A stretch of DNA of 64,000 nucleotides from Triplophysa rosa (GCF_024868665.1 NC_079898.1:10562981-10626980), one strand, 5' to 3'. Counted from the stretch's first letter, positions 32,772 to 43,585 are shown. The notes: generated from the sequence alone by a model not told the origin. Program-made: numbers and translations.

Positions 32772-33997
32772 GTACAGGTCTTGTTCCAGCAAGATGTATT
32801 TTAGCGGATAGTTGAGTTATTATAATGAAGATATGTTCAGTTTGAAATAAGACTATTGAAACAGCAAGACCTGTTTTCAGTCACTAAAACAAAAAACATT
32901 TGTTGTTGTTTCACTCACCGCAGTGTCGACGTCTGTCCTGGAGGGCCAGACGCTTGCTATGGGCATGTGGTCACTAGGCCTTGGCGCTGTTGGTGCTGCC
33001 ATCGCCGGCATAATACTGGCCAACACTGACTACCTGCTGACCAAACCAGCACCTGCTACACTGGAGTACCTGGAGAATGCTGACCTCAAAACCATAGATG
33101 ACGGTAAGAAATATCACCAAAATCCAGAGACGGTGAATCTAGGGAATTAAGTCACAATCAGGAACAAAAATGAAGCAATCACAGGTTAAAATGTTTATTT
33201 ACTGTTCTTCATTTGTATTCATTCAGATGAGAAGATTTTTAAAGCTAGGAGTCTCTGGGAGAAATCGGGCGCAGTGATCATGGCTGTGCGGCGACCTGGA
33301 TGATTTTTGTGCAGAGAGGTAATCTGATCACATTCCTCGTAATACAATTTAGTCAAATCCTCTGGTCCACTGTGGACAGTGATGAAGCGGTCGTGTATCT
33401 CCAGGAAGCCTCTGAGCTGTCCTCTCTGAAGCCTCGGCTGGATGAGCTCGGGGTCCCTCTGTATGCTGTTGTTAAGGAGAAAATAGGTTCAGAGATTCAG
33501 GACTTCAAGCCTAACTTTGCTGGGGAGATTTTCCTGGATGAAACGGTTGGTAGACTGACAGTATTAAAACGGAGCATTTCTGATTCCTGAAAGTATTACT
33601 AAATAGCACGTATTTTGGTGTGTAATATCTTATGTGTATTTGTCCACAGCAAGCTTTCTATGGGCCACAGCAGAGGAAGATGGGTGGGCTTGGTTTCATC
33701 CGCTTAGGGGTTTGGAAAAACTTTATAAGGGCCTGGAAGTCAGGTTATCAGGGCAACTTAAATGGAGAAGGCTTCATCCTGGGAGGAGTGTTTGTCATCG
33801 GGTCTGGCAAACAGGTGATGTTTTAGATCTAGGTCATCCATTAGCTCATTGCATACTGTATACCATTGCAATCTAAGAGATTTTTTGTTTGCAGTTTTCA
33901 GGGGGTTCTTCTAGAACACAGAGAAAAGGAGTTTGGAGATAGAGTCAGCAATGAGTCTGTTTTGGAAGCTGTTAAGAAAATTGTGGTAGAAAAGTAG
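32456..33997 (+). CDS. prxl2a: Peroxiredoxin-like 2A / selenoprotein U1 with in-frame TGA (Sec)
   Basis: Core exons: 32924-33103, 33227-33318, 33405-33545, 33650-33814, 33902-33997; the optional 5' exon is 32411-32771. The product is a thioredoxin-fold redox protein of the AhpC/PRXL2 family. N-terminal MGMWSLGLGAVGAA is a hydrophobic helix. The active site reads VRRPG-U-FLC-RE, with U encoded by TGA at 33301-33303; human PRXL2A has Cys at the same place (CFLC). Coding similarity continues through GVPLYAVVKEKIG, FAGEIFLD, FYGPQ, LGVWKNFIRAW, GEGFILGGVFV and LLEHREKEFGD to TAG at 33995, so TGA is not a stop. A SECIS hairpin follows at 34350-34418. Counted from ATG 32959, the protein has 212 residues with Sec at 74 and Cys at 77. 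Translation may instead start a few codons earlier at a split ATG. A standard gene caller would truncate or split this gene. Confidence 0.95.
32924..33103 (+). CDS. prxl2a: prxl2a exon with N-terminal membrane helix
   Basis: Encodes STSVLEGQTLAMGMWSLGLG, a hydrophobic helix to IILANTDYLL, and LEYLENADLKTIDD; donor gtaaga in phase 1. ATG 32959 is the first in-frame ATG inside the exon. Confidence 0.92.
33227..33318 (+). CDS. prxl2a: prxl2a exon with selenocysteine codon
   Basis: Encodes EKIFKARSLWEKSGAVIMAV, RRPG, then TGA (33301-33303), FLCRE, and donor gtaatc. Reading TGA as Sec gives the U-x-x-C redox motif. Confidence 0.93.
33405..33545 (+). CDS. prxl2a: prxl2a exon 5
   Basis: Encodes EASELSSLKPRLDELGVPLY through GEIFLDET. 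The 3' border is ambiguous: donor gttggt after 33545 joined to 33650 gives DETQAFYG, while donor gtagac after 33549 joined after gcaag gives DETVAFYG; both are in frame. Confidence 0.88.
33650..33814 (+). CDS. prxl2a: prxl2a exon 6
   Basis: Encodes QAFYGPQQRKMGGLGFIRLG, WKNFIRAWKSGYQGN and GEGFILGGVFVIGSGKQ; 55 codons, donor gtgatg. Confidence 0.92.
33902..33997 (+). CDS. prxl2a: prxl2a last exon
   Basis: After ttttcag it encodes GVLLEHREKEFGDRVSNESV and ends KKIVVEK, TAG at 33995-33997. Confidence 0.92.
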   Translation, partial: GVLLEHREKEFGDRVSNESVLEAVKKIVVEK

Positions 33998-34349
33998 ATT
34001 GTCTAAAGTGATCTGTCAAGTTGGATCAGAATAGAGCTGAAGGAGAGTCCTCCCATATTCTTGAATCACAACTTGTGAACCTCATTTCTCCTCTTCATGC
34101 TGTGAATAGAGAAACGCTCAGTTTATATAGGATTCATGGCACTGATTGTAACACTAGAACTAATTGACAACACCACAGATGTCATGTGGCCTTGTTTACA
34201 GGAGGTTTAGGATGCACAATCAAGGATTATATTATGAAATTTAATATTGTTGCACTTTAGAAGTAGTTTATCATGAATCATTGCATGGTTGTTGTGCACC
34301 TCACTGGATTTCTTTAGCTGCCCGCTGCTGTACTGGTGGTTTAATGGTG

Positions 34350-34418
34350 GTATGTGTATTAATGATAGTCTGACTCACAACTCTTAGAAGAGAGAGCAGA
34401 TTTGAGGCCAGCACATAC
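34350..34418 (+). promoter_or_regulatory. prxl2a: SECIS element in prxl2a 3'UTR
   Basis: Folds as the eukaryotic selenocysteine insertion hairpin. Helix I: GTATGTG (34350-34356) pairs with CACATAC (34412-34418). Core: ATGA at 34362-34365 opposite TGA at 34403-34405, the non-Watson-Crick quartet. Helix II: AGTCTG (34367-34372) pairs with CAGATT (34397-34402) with one G-U, then CTC (34374-34376) with GAG (34394-34396) across a bulged A. The apical loop carries the conserved AA at 34379-34380, 13 bases after ATGA. It lies about 350 bases beyond the stop, upstream of the AATAAA signal, as required to recode the TGA at 33301. Confidence 0.88.
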
Positions 34419-34487
34419 TCTAATACCTGCTGGTATTTGGTCAGTGAGCAGCCAAAGGTTTCAAGACAGGTGGAGTTTACAATAAGC

Positions 34488-34493
34488 AATAAA
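34488..34493 (+). terminator. prxl2a: prxl2a poly(A) signal
   Basis: AATAAA about 70 bases beyond the SECIS, so the hairpin would be in the mature mRNA. Confidence 0.65.
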
Positions 34494-37113
34494 CATGCTA
34501 CTACACTGGAAAATTTGTCTTCATTAATGTTTTAACTTTACACTTATTAATTCGTCGTCAATGTGTGGAATCTCAATTTTATATCTGCGTTTCCTATATT
34601 ATATCTATTTTACTGTGTGTAGAGAGGTTTTAATTAGGCTAAATCACCCATTGTTTTGATAAATGATAGTAAATTGGTGGTTAAGGTAAAACAATGTAGT
34701 TTGCATTTGGTATAAGTAAATCATTGTGTTCATGGCTCCATGTGTTATCTCTGTACTAAACAGAAAATATGACAAAAATGAGAAAATACAGGCCCAGACG
34801 ATTCTTTGTTTCTTTATTACATTGTTTTAGACAAATACACATGAAGATATAACAAAATAATAGCAAATGCTGTAGAAACTAAAACATGCAGTGAGCACCA
34901 ATAATAACCATAACAATTGTGCTAAAGTGGGTCTTTCTGGTACAATAATATTTGTTACCTCACTATACATATATTGCATTTGCATTTCTATGCTCCTTAT
35001 AGGCAACAGGCGATCTATTAATAAATAGGTGCTGTAAGTGTCAAGCAACTTTGCATTAAAACATCAAAGCACTATTCTTTGGTAAGGTCTAATTTTTGTA
35101 AAAGGGCATTTGGTGTTACAATATTAAATTCAATTTTGAAATACATTTGGATCCAAGTACGAACAAATTTTCTTGATCATTCCTGATAGACAAGATCATA
35201 AAATCACAATCGTGCATAAAAACGTATACATTACTGACCAGTGTAGATTTTCTACTAAAAGATCTTTCGGGGGGACTAGTGCAGTTTACGATCATAAAAC
35301 ATCAACCTGAAGCAGCACTCATCACAAAACAAGAGGATTTGATACTGGTAATAATAAGATGCTCCCAAAAGTAAGCTGGGTCAGTGTGTTTTTGCTAGTC
35401 TCATACTGAAAAGTTCAGGACCTCTTGGTATTTCATAATAAATATTACTGTAAAGCAGTACTGTATAGTTGGTGGTGCATGGCCAAGTGAAGTGAACTAG
35501 ATTGTGGGTTATTCAGTGATGAATGAGACTTGACCGCATGTGGTTGAACTGGTCTGAGGGATTTCAATTTTAACAGGGCACCCAAAGAAAAGACAAAACA
35601 GTTTCATATAAACAACAATCTAATTGTCATATTTGCATAATATAGTCAACATTTCTATACATTAATTCTAGAAACATTTTTGTTGCACAAGATCATCAGT
35701 GTAACAGGGAATATGTGCACAAGTTTTAATCTTCTGTGTGCTTATGCTTAATGAGTAAGAGTAACATACAATGTGCTTACAGATGTTAGGCCTAATAATG
35801 TTTGCCTACATGGAGTGTTCATGGCAAAATAGTAACAGATCTCAAGTGCCTCCCAGAGTACATGAGGAGAATAGCAACTCATGAAAAGCATGAAAGCTGC
35901 AGGGAAAGCAACACTAAAGGTTTGTTACCATCAACCACATATACAAATCACAAAACCAAACAACAAAAACTACACATTGTAACATTACCACAATATGTCA
36001 GGAGAAAGTTTGATCATTTGAGCTCAGGTTAACAAAAAGAATATAGGGTACGTTATTGAGCCAAATACGTTTAAAAAAATATATGGTACAGGCTGACATC
36101 ATCCAATGCAATATTGGTGTAACAGTTTACAGACTCCCTGATGATAAATAAATCTGATTCCTGTACCGCATCATCAAACATAGTAGCAATGCTCTCTATT
36201 CATATACTGTAGCTTGCTATTATTGATTAAGATTTTTAGTGCCTCTTTTTTTTTACCAGGCATACTCTGATCCATTAGATTAGATATGAAAATTATTCAT
36301 ACAATCACAAAGTGATCACACTAACCAATAAACATTATTCTGACCACTAAACCATTCTTCAATAACGATACACAAACAACAATGTCTACATGACCAAACA
36401 TCAGTTACATCTCAGAAACATCTGCAACAACTTCAAAACACACAGGCCTATAAGGGTATATAGACAGAAACCATGATCAAGTACAGTACTGTATAGCTTT
36501 TAGGAAGTACAAATGTATATCAGTAAAAGTTGCCCAATAGTTTGAGTGTTTACGATGAAAGTCAAGCACACTGCATCTACAGTGTAAGTGCACTTAAGTG
36601 GCACATACTGAAGGATGTAAGGTGGATGAGTTTTATTCTGACAAAAGCAGGCTTAAATGCAAAATTAATTTCCACTGTCATCATGTTAGTGAGCTACTAA
36701 CTTAGAAACCTCAGAGGATTTTGAGTCAAAGATCACAAAAAGCATCTTACACAGAATATGCAAGCTAGAATAAATACAAGTAATGAAGGATAAATGGAGT
36801 GCAAAGTTACTGCATGACCCGAAGCAGTTTATTAACTGGAAAAATTAAACGTGAAAAACCTGTGATAGCGCCTAAGCATCAATGCAGCGGTTAACATTCA
36901 AGCTTCTTCAACTAAAATAACTAAACACAGCAGCAAATTCTGGCCTTCATTCTATATAGATATGCGGTTTAGGATTGTACAATAACATGGGTAAAATTCA
37001 AAAATATATATATAATTTAGAACAGCAAAACAAAAATAAATGTTCTACTCTTCAGATTGTGCCCACTAACCTCGCAGTGGAGTACATCAGTATGGGCTGA
37101 CACCTACAGGGCT
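34494..37113. other. Convergent intergenic / sfxn3 3'UTR
   Basis: No coding exon. Minus-strand AATAAA signals (TTTATT on plus) occur at 34813-34818 and near 36628 and 36830, so sfxn3 may have a 3'UTR of several hundred bases up to 2.3 kb. In the longest case its end would lie about 300 bases from the prxl2a poly(A) site. No transposon recognised. Confidence 0.5.
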
Positions 37114-37210
37114 CTACAGACCCTTGTTAAAATAAACAGTGGTGATGTTAGGATTGCTCTGTCGTATCCTCTCTTGCAGCTCAGGCTCCAGACTGCTCAC
37201 CTTCATAGAA
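37114..37210 (-). CDS. sfxn3: sfxn3 last exon
   Basis: Encodes [20 protein letters not shown] and ends VYFNKGL, TAG at 37116-37114. Confidence 0.94.
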
Positions 37211-40200
37211 CTTCGTAGGGACAAAACAGAGCAATGCATTACCACACTCATCATGTCAATCAAAGCAGGAGACAAGGTCTATTATATGTAAGCTCTCACC
37301 TCTTCTGTGGGAACAGAGCACAGCACAGCGGAGTGGCAAACACAAGACTGTGGGGACAGGTATTCAAAATTATGAATTCATTAACTGTAATAAAGTTGCT
37401 TCAACCAACAACAAAAATCACTGCCTAAAGAACTCACCAGAATCCAACAAGCCCAACTTGTACTGGGGCGTTGAGAACTGGGAACCGCTGAGAGACAGAA
37501 AGAGATTTATGATGCACAGTTTAAACACACATCCATAACTCTAATAGTATGTGTGTTTGTAGTCCTTACTTTCATGAAGGCTTTCTTCTCTAAGGCATTC
37601 ATGATTACTGGAGGAATAGCTGTACGAAAAAACAAATGCGTAAAAAAAAGAAAACTCTCTCAAACACTTCATTTCATATCATAATACTCTCTTTCTGACT
37701 GAACGTTATGAATACACTATGAACATTTTGCTAAATACAGACTCCTATATTTATAAAACCTATACATTTTAAACATGCTAAATAGAGAAAAACAAATACT
37801 GGTTGATCCATGCACTGGTCTTACCCATGGCTGGGATAGCCATGCCGATACGAGACACCACCACCTGTACGATGGCTTGCTTGGCAGCTTTAGCTGATTC
37901 TCCGAGGCGTTTTCCCTCAGCATCAGTGACAGGAATACCATATTTCAGCTCTCTGTTATTCAGAAGAGAACTCATTTTAAAGAAAGAATGAATCAGATCT
38001 ACTGAAGTTAAAGTATTACTAATGAAGCCTAATGATTAAAATCCTCAACTGACCTTGAACATTGTTTTTAAACGCACCTTTGTCTCATGAAGGGTATGTT
38101 GATACAGTTTGCTGCTGCCACTGCAGCGAATGGAACAAAACGGCCGATAATAGCTGGCAAGTGCTGGGGAGAGATAAGACATCTTAGATAAAATAACCAC
38201 GTCACTACTGCCGCACCTAAAAACTGAGAAACTCGTCCTGAACAAGTAAAAATAGCACAGTCAAAGATCCTTTCTATAATAAAGTTTCAGGAGTACAATT
38301 GCCCAATGATGAAACCGTGCTAGCTAGAGGCTACATTTCTGCAGGCTAAAACAGATTTCAATAATCGTCAACCAAATTTCAAGAACCAGAAAATAAAAAT
38401 AAATTATTTGGCATGGTTTATAATTATATGGCGCGATTAATAGTATTGTGCTAGTTAGGTAAGGAACACACCTTGGTCATAGATTTTAGGCCAAGGGCTG
38501 TTACTACAGCTCCTGTAGTAGCACTGACGTAAGCTGCTCCAAGTTGACTGCAAACATAAACACACATATACCAGAAAATCAGTACCAACAACATTTCGCA
38601 AGAAGCTACCAAACTAACATTTTCCAAGACACAAGCTCCTGAAAAGTGCATCAACGATGCTGAATAGTGCATCATGTGGGTTCATCTTTTAAGCATGTGT
38701 GATACACTTTCAAGCTATTCAGGAAAGGCGGAACAGCAAAGAATACAATAGGAACGACACGAGCAATGAGATTATTGGATGATAAAACTATAAACAAGCA
38801 CATGAGCAGAAGTAAACCGATAAACCGGCACGATCTAAAACACTGACACTTCTTCATGAGGAGCAGCAGTGGAACAGATTCCACCACGTTTATCATCATT
38901 GCAATGTGGCTCATGCGACAGCTGTCAGGAAGCTCAATGGTGCAATATACCAACAGGTGTTGTCGGAACACATCATCACACCATCGAGAAGTGGGCTGCC
39001 ATGTGGCCTCCATATAGAAACCTGTCGCTAGATTGTATCTAGAAGTGATCTTAGCCTTCATACTTCACGGTGAGCGGTGCGTCTCCACTGCGGTTAGTGT
39101 AGTTGACTATGGCGTTGAAAGACTGGTTAACCCACTGCCAAAACACCACTGCTGGGGTGGTCCTGAAAAAAGGAAACAGAAATAGAATGAAAGAAGCATA
39201 AGCAATTATGCTTTTTTCCCAGTAAAGGATTCAAATAGTTAAGTTAGAGACACGTGATTAAAAACTCTTATGTAAGCAAAGCAAGTCACGAGGAGTCATC
39301 CCAGCAAAACCTTGTAATTTGAATCAGATGTCGGTCTGTCAAAATGACTCATTCATAAATGACTCACTGATCTTGAAAAACTGAAAACTACTTTGTTTAA
39401 AGCCTAAAGAATCCTGTTTTAAAAGCAAAGATGCTACCAAAATCCACTTAAAATATAATCAGCATAGAGAGTACAAAGGCCTAAACCCATCCACCAAACA
39501 CAGGCTTATGCTAGGAGTACTGCCTTTTCCATGATGACTCATTTGTAAAGTATTCCACCAACTGGGCGGGGATGGTGAAAGATTTCCTTCTTTTTCAGGC
39601 TCCAATGCGTAACGGTTTTTACACTTTAGCACACTTTCTGCATGTTTGGTGTCCAGAAAAGCAGATGATCCAGTACTACAGTGCTCGTACCTGTAAAATG
39701 TAAGCATGCAACCCGTAATTGTCATGTTCATGGGCACTTGTGCAGACATGCGTCCAACTAGCAGCATTTTCTCCCCCGTGTCTGGGTGGAAAGCTGAGTC
39801 GTAGATGTATTTGGCCCTCCATAGTTGATCCTCTGTTAGCCCAGCCTTCACGACTCCCAGCCTGTGAAGAGAACCAAAGCTTTATAAGCAAGTCTCCTGT
39901 TTTAATAACTTTAATAATTAAGTTGTTTATTTAATAACAAATGAGCAGTTATTTGGACTGCCCTTCTTAAAATAAACTGACAAACATTTTTTATTTATCT
40001 TTCATCACGGTTCCTTTTTTTTTTAAATCAATGAATATCAGCCTTACTACTATCTCCTGTATATACATAAACTCGGCACTGCTTAGTTTCAAACAACACA
40101 CCCGTGCTATTTTAGGAGGCGATTTAATAAGAAAAATAACATTTATTGTATACGGTTTCCTATAAAAAAAGTCTATAATATGGGTACAGCTTCTATTTTA

Positions 40201-40471
40201 ACATAATGGACAGGTTTTGAGCATCAATAATTGTAGCATCAATAATTGTAACTGCAAGAACAATAGAAATCCTTCTTCAGAAACCTTTGTGGTTAAAGCT
40301 TTCAGACCTGTAGTTCTCCACAGTAACTCTGGCATCTTCTAAAACCTCACTGGAAAGAAGCACGTTTCTTGGGTCCGTCACCATGAAGAAATGCTGAGCC
40401 CGGCCCATAAATGTGCTCTGGTCCCATCGTGGCTCTTTAATATTGATATTCAGAGGTAAATCTCCAGACAT
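37114..40471 (-). CDS. sfxn3: Sideroflexin 3 (322 aa)
   Basis: Inner mitochondrial membrane carrier; sideroflexins 1 and 3 import serine for one-carbon metabolism. Ten coding exons in order: 40308-40471, 39691-39861, 39064-39162, 38472-38547, 38078-38163, 37825-37952, 37570-37619, 37438-37487, 37300-37347, 37114-37210; the sum is 969 nt, all phases agree. Family marks: [20 protein letters not shown] at the N-terminus, the HPDTGEK motif followed by [49 protein letters not shown], and the closing [14 protein letters not shown] and MAIPAM favour SFXN3 over SFXN1; pdzd7 next door agrees with human SFXN3-PDZD7 synteny. The length is close to that of human SFXN3 and nothing is truncated. Confidence 0.95.
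37300..37347 (-). CDS. sfxn3: sfxn3 coding exon 9
   Basis: 48 bp; encodes [15 protein letters not shown], a last membrane segment. Confidence 0.92.
37438..37487 (-). CDS. sfxn3: sfxn3 coding exon 8
   Basis: 50 bp; encodes [16 protein letters not shown]. Confidence 0.92.
37570..37619 (-). CDS. sfxn3: sfxn3 coding exon 7
   Basis: 50 bp; encodes [16 protein letters not shown]. Confidence 0.92.
37825..37952 (-). CDS. sfxn3: sfxn3 coding exon 6
   Basis: Encodes [20 protein letters not shown] and [14 protein letters not shown]. Confidence 0.94.
38078..38163 (-). CDS. sfxn3: sfxn3 coding exon 5
   Basis: Encodes [20 protein letters not shown] and INIPFMRQ. Confidence 0.94.
38472..38547 (-). CDS. 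sfxn3: sfxn3 coding exon 4
   Basis: Encodes [25 protein letters not shown]. Confidence 0.93.
38548..39063. other. sfxn3 intron
   Basis: Non-coding; an open frame here on the minus strand has no recognisable product and lies between two good exons. Confidence 0.7.
39064..39162 (-). CDS. sfxn3: sfxn3 coding exon 3
   Basis: Encodes [20 protein letters not shown] and [10 protein letters not shown]; donor gtatga in phase 2. Confidence 0.93.
39163..40307. other. sfxn3 introns flanking coding exon 2
   Basis: Apart from the exon at 39691-39861, nothing recognised; AT-rich. Confidence 0.65.
39691..39861 (-). CDS. sfxn3: sfxn3 exon with HPDTGEK motif
   Basis: Encodes [40 protein letters not shown] and ends CMLTFY. 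Confidence 0.95.
40308..40471 (-). CDS. sfxn3: sfxn3 first coding exon
   Basis: ATG at 40471-40469 with 5'UTR to the acceptor at 40483; encodes [20 protein letters not shown] through VTVENY, phase 2 donor. Confidence 0.94.
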
Positions 40472-40483
40472 CCTATTTGACTT

Positions 40484-41161
40484 CTGTAAAAAACACAAAC
40501 AAATGTTCTCTTACAAGGTCATCTTTTACCTAAAACCCCCAGAAACATCGCGATCATTGCTATCAAGAACGAAAGTAACGTTATAGCGTTTAACAATGCA
40601 GGTGCACACAACAAAAGCTTCACAAAAAGCCCCAAATGAATGAACAACACCCAAATTGTCAGTACTGGAATCAAAATGACCAAGTTAACGTTATCTGTGC
40701 TATACACGTCTGTTAACCTTACAGATAAATATGAAAGATATGCAGTGAGACATGCCAAACGGGCATGAACGAGTTTTACATCGGAGCTTAAACATCTTAA
40801 ATAATTGTTAAAACATCTTCTGAAAGCACCATGTTTATCTTGTTTGAAAATGGAAACACTCGCGTCTGCAGCTTCTGTAACGTTAGTAATAGTTAGCGCT
40901 AGCTGCTTTGCTGGTATGATGGAAACTGACAAGGACAATTTATACAGAATGCAGTTTCATTTAATTCACCAGTTGAGAGTTGTGAGTAGAGATGTGTGCT
41001 ATTTCCATGCCCAAAGTAAACCATGCAATGACAATAATTCCCTTTTCTCCACAACCGGCTAAGCTAACGTTAGCTAGTTACAGTATACTTTCAGTTTCAT
41101 AAACGCACAACCGTAAACCGAGAGAAGCATTATTATTTGTTCGAAGAGCCACGGCACATAC
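40484..41161. other. sfxn3 5' intron
   Basis: Open frames of up to 139 codons exist on both strands but show no family signature. Repeated 'taacgtta' motifs near 40565, 40680 and 41060. Confidence 0.55.
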
Positions 41162-41300
41162 CTGCCTACACGACCACGGGTAACGTCCAGGTACACCTTA
41201 AAACACCTTCAAACAGATGACCTCAGTGCTTCCCTCTATGAGAGATGACAGCGTACTGCTCGCACTTCCGGTCTAACAAGCATGAAAAGTTCGCGAGATG
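41162..41300 (-). promoter_or_regulatory. sfxn3: sfxn3 first non-coding exon and promoter
   Basis: On the minus strand a donor gtatgt follows an exon ending …gtaggcag at 41162. Upstream are an ETS/GABP-type site ACTTCCGGT at 41264-41272 and TTCGCGAGAT at 41290-41299, which on the minus strand gives ATCTCGCGAA, close to the TCTCGCGAGA motif of housekeeping promoters. No TATA box. This fits a broadly expressed mitochondrial gene. Confidence 0.55.
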
Positions 41301-42535
41301 CTTGAAGTGGTGAACTTGCGCGTTTTGTGTGAAGAGGCGGTGTTTGCAAAGTGAAGATCTGCGGTTGGCTCGAGAGACGGGGCGTGGAAGAGAGCTGCGC
41401 TGTGATTGGTGGATGGCTCCAAAGACGGGCGTGGAAGAGAGCTACATTATGATTGGTTCTACTTGCATTGATCACCTGAACAGTAAAATGATTATTTTTG
41501 TGTCATTCTGTGAACATACAACAATAATTATTTTCCCCCATTTTCAAATAAAAATATCGTTTCTATTTGCAGAAATAAAAACAGGAGAAACAAGTCAAAA
41601 TAACAGAAAAGATCCTCTGTGTTTGTTTCAGACCTCAAATACTGTAAAGAAAACAAGTTCATATTCACTTTTAAGCAATACAACAGTAGTTCATGTATTT
41701 TGGGGAAAATGTGTTTTATCTGCTAACCTCGAATTTTATCACCGTTTTCACGTGTCTTGTCATGCTGTCAGTATTTCACATTGCTGTTGGATGACTTTGT
41801 CACTCATGAGGTTAGATTTTGTTGAAATTCAACAAACACTGGACTTGAATGGCCACAATACATACTGATTAAATGAAAAATTGGAATGGTACGCTTGGTT
41901 GTTCAAGATGCAAGTTAGGATATTGAAAATAAAAAAATCTGTATCAAAACAATCCAAAGCAATAATAATACGTATTTGAGTTGCGAATGAAGAGCACAAT
42001 ACAGCAACTGTACAGCTCGAAATAGTTAGTTATATTGGAAATAGTCTACAGTCCACTTACGTATAAACCGAAAGTCATTGCCCTTATATAGCCACTATGG
42101 GGCAGTATAATGCTTTAAAAGCAATTTCCGACGCTCTGAAAGGGATTACAGTTTATCCTTTAAACAAACTCACCAGGACATTTTTTCATTAGGTCTCACA
42201 TTGGTTAAACACTCATAATAACTATTGTAATAACTATTTAACTATGCTACATAATTCAAGCACAAAAGAGTGAAGTAGAAATCTCGTAAAACGTTGCTTT
42301 TAGAATCTAATGTCTATAATGTCTTACCTTCATACAAACGGGATTTAAGAGATTTATATGGATCTGTAAATTGCTCCACAAGACCACTTAATATAATACA
42401 CTTATGCTATGAGTGACGATTGTCAACCACTGGACCGAATGAGTTTGTGCTGTGACATCCTGAGCTGCTCCACATAATCCAATCAGCTTGCTTGAGAGGC
42501 GGGTTTAAGGAAGGCTAATATTGTCTTTGTCTCAG
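41301..42535. other. Intergenic between divergent sfxn3 and pdzd7
   Basis: Contains dispersed repeat copy B at 41478-41866. A 179-codon open frame spans that repeat and is not judged a gene. Confidence 0.6.
41478..41866. repeat. Dispersed repeat, copy B
   Basis: Same-orientation relative of 16905-17290; both end in 'gttgaaattcaacaaa' then a 'ggac…aatggcc…aatacat' block. Confidence 0.7.
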
Positions 42536-42565
42536 GTGAGGTCATGCAGCACAACATGGAGACAG
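42536..42565 (+). other. pdzd7: Putative pdzd7 5'UTR exon (or its 3' end) with short uORF
   Basis: Ends at donor gtaaag (42566). Preceded by tctcag, so it may be a 30-nt internal exon or the end of a longer first exon. An ATG at 42544 would, after splicing to 43586, read MQHNMETGPG and stop before the main start. Inferred from splice signals only. Confidence 0.35.
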
Positions 42566-43585
42566 GTAAAGGCATTTAACTTGATCTAACTTTGTTTTTC
42601 TTGCTGACCAAGTGGGATATCTAAAATAAGATATGAATGAAATTATTGGCAGTGGAAGAAATTTCCTACCGATTTATTGCTGACTGCATCTCTGCCTCGA
42701 GGACTTCAATCCATGGAGGATGGCAAGATTATATGACATTATTTTTTTTATCTTTGTATAGTTGTGAGATTAACTCGCGCTGAGTTGAATGATTTACCTT
42801 TACCTGTGAATGTTGACCTAGTTGCTTATGTTGACTTGTGACGCGTTGGCATGCGCTTTGCGCAACCTGTTGCGCTGTCCGAGGTGCTGATGATGATTTG
42901 CGCCAGGTTCCACTTTATTCTGACATCAATAATGTCATCAGCTCACAAATGTCACTTTCTTTGCTAACAGGAGTGTTTTTATATAAGCTTTTCACTCAGC
43001 TCAGTATCTATTGCTGTGGAACTAGTGCAAGACTTAGCCTTCCAGAAAGCTATAATTGCAGATATCACTTTACCTCCCATGGGAAATTAGTCATTGCGCG
43101 GCTGGGTTCTTACAGATCTTTCCCTGCCGTCTTAGATCACTGGTGAGTAAAGGTGAGACACTGAGACCAGATGACTGACTTCTGCCATGCAAAACTTCAC
43201 TTGCAGTGAGGAAGAACTCCGTCCAAATGCATCTGTCTAACCATCAGACTTTCTCCTCAATGAAAAAACATGAGTCACAATTACAGGTCCTCTGTGTGGC
43301 TCTCTTATCTTTACTGAATCATGCACAAAAGGATATGCTGCTGTTTTGGTCTGCGTAACGGAACAAAGGAATATGCTTAAGAGCTGTTTTATTGGTTAAT
43401 TATGTCGTCCTATGGATCACTACACCCTATGAAGACACATATGTATTATGGCTACTAATCTACAGTGAACAATGATGGATCCGTAGCACCATTACAGTGC
43501 AGTTTCTTTTTGTGGAACTAATCCTTAGGACTCAAATCCTCGTGACCGGACCTCTAGTTTGTCCTCTCCACCTTTCCTTCCTCAG
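42566..43585. other. pdzd7 5' intron
   Basis: No coding exon or repeat recognised. Confidence 0.5.

Noticed and set aside
33301..33303. TGA in prxl2a as a pseudogene stop
   Set aside because: All other exons are intact and conserved, the position is the known Cys/Sec site, and a SECIS is present.
37300..37347. Apparent 2-nt frameshift in sfxn3 exon 9
   Set aside because: It arose from a misaligned first reading. With correct coordinates the exon is 48 bp, reads [11 protein letters not shown], and the CDS totals 969 nt in frame.
39459..39690. Extended minus-strand frame after sfxn3 coding exon 2
   Set aside because: It is read-through past the phase-2 donor at 39690; the next exon at 39162-39064 restores the family sequence.
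41329..41868. 179-codon open frame between sfxn3 and pdzd7
   Set aside because: It runs through dispersed repeat copy B; the related copy at 16905-17290 breaks the frame, and no family motif is present.
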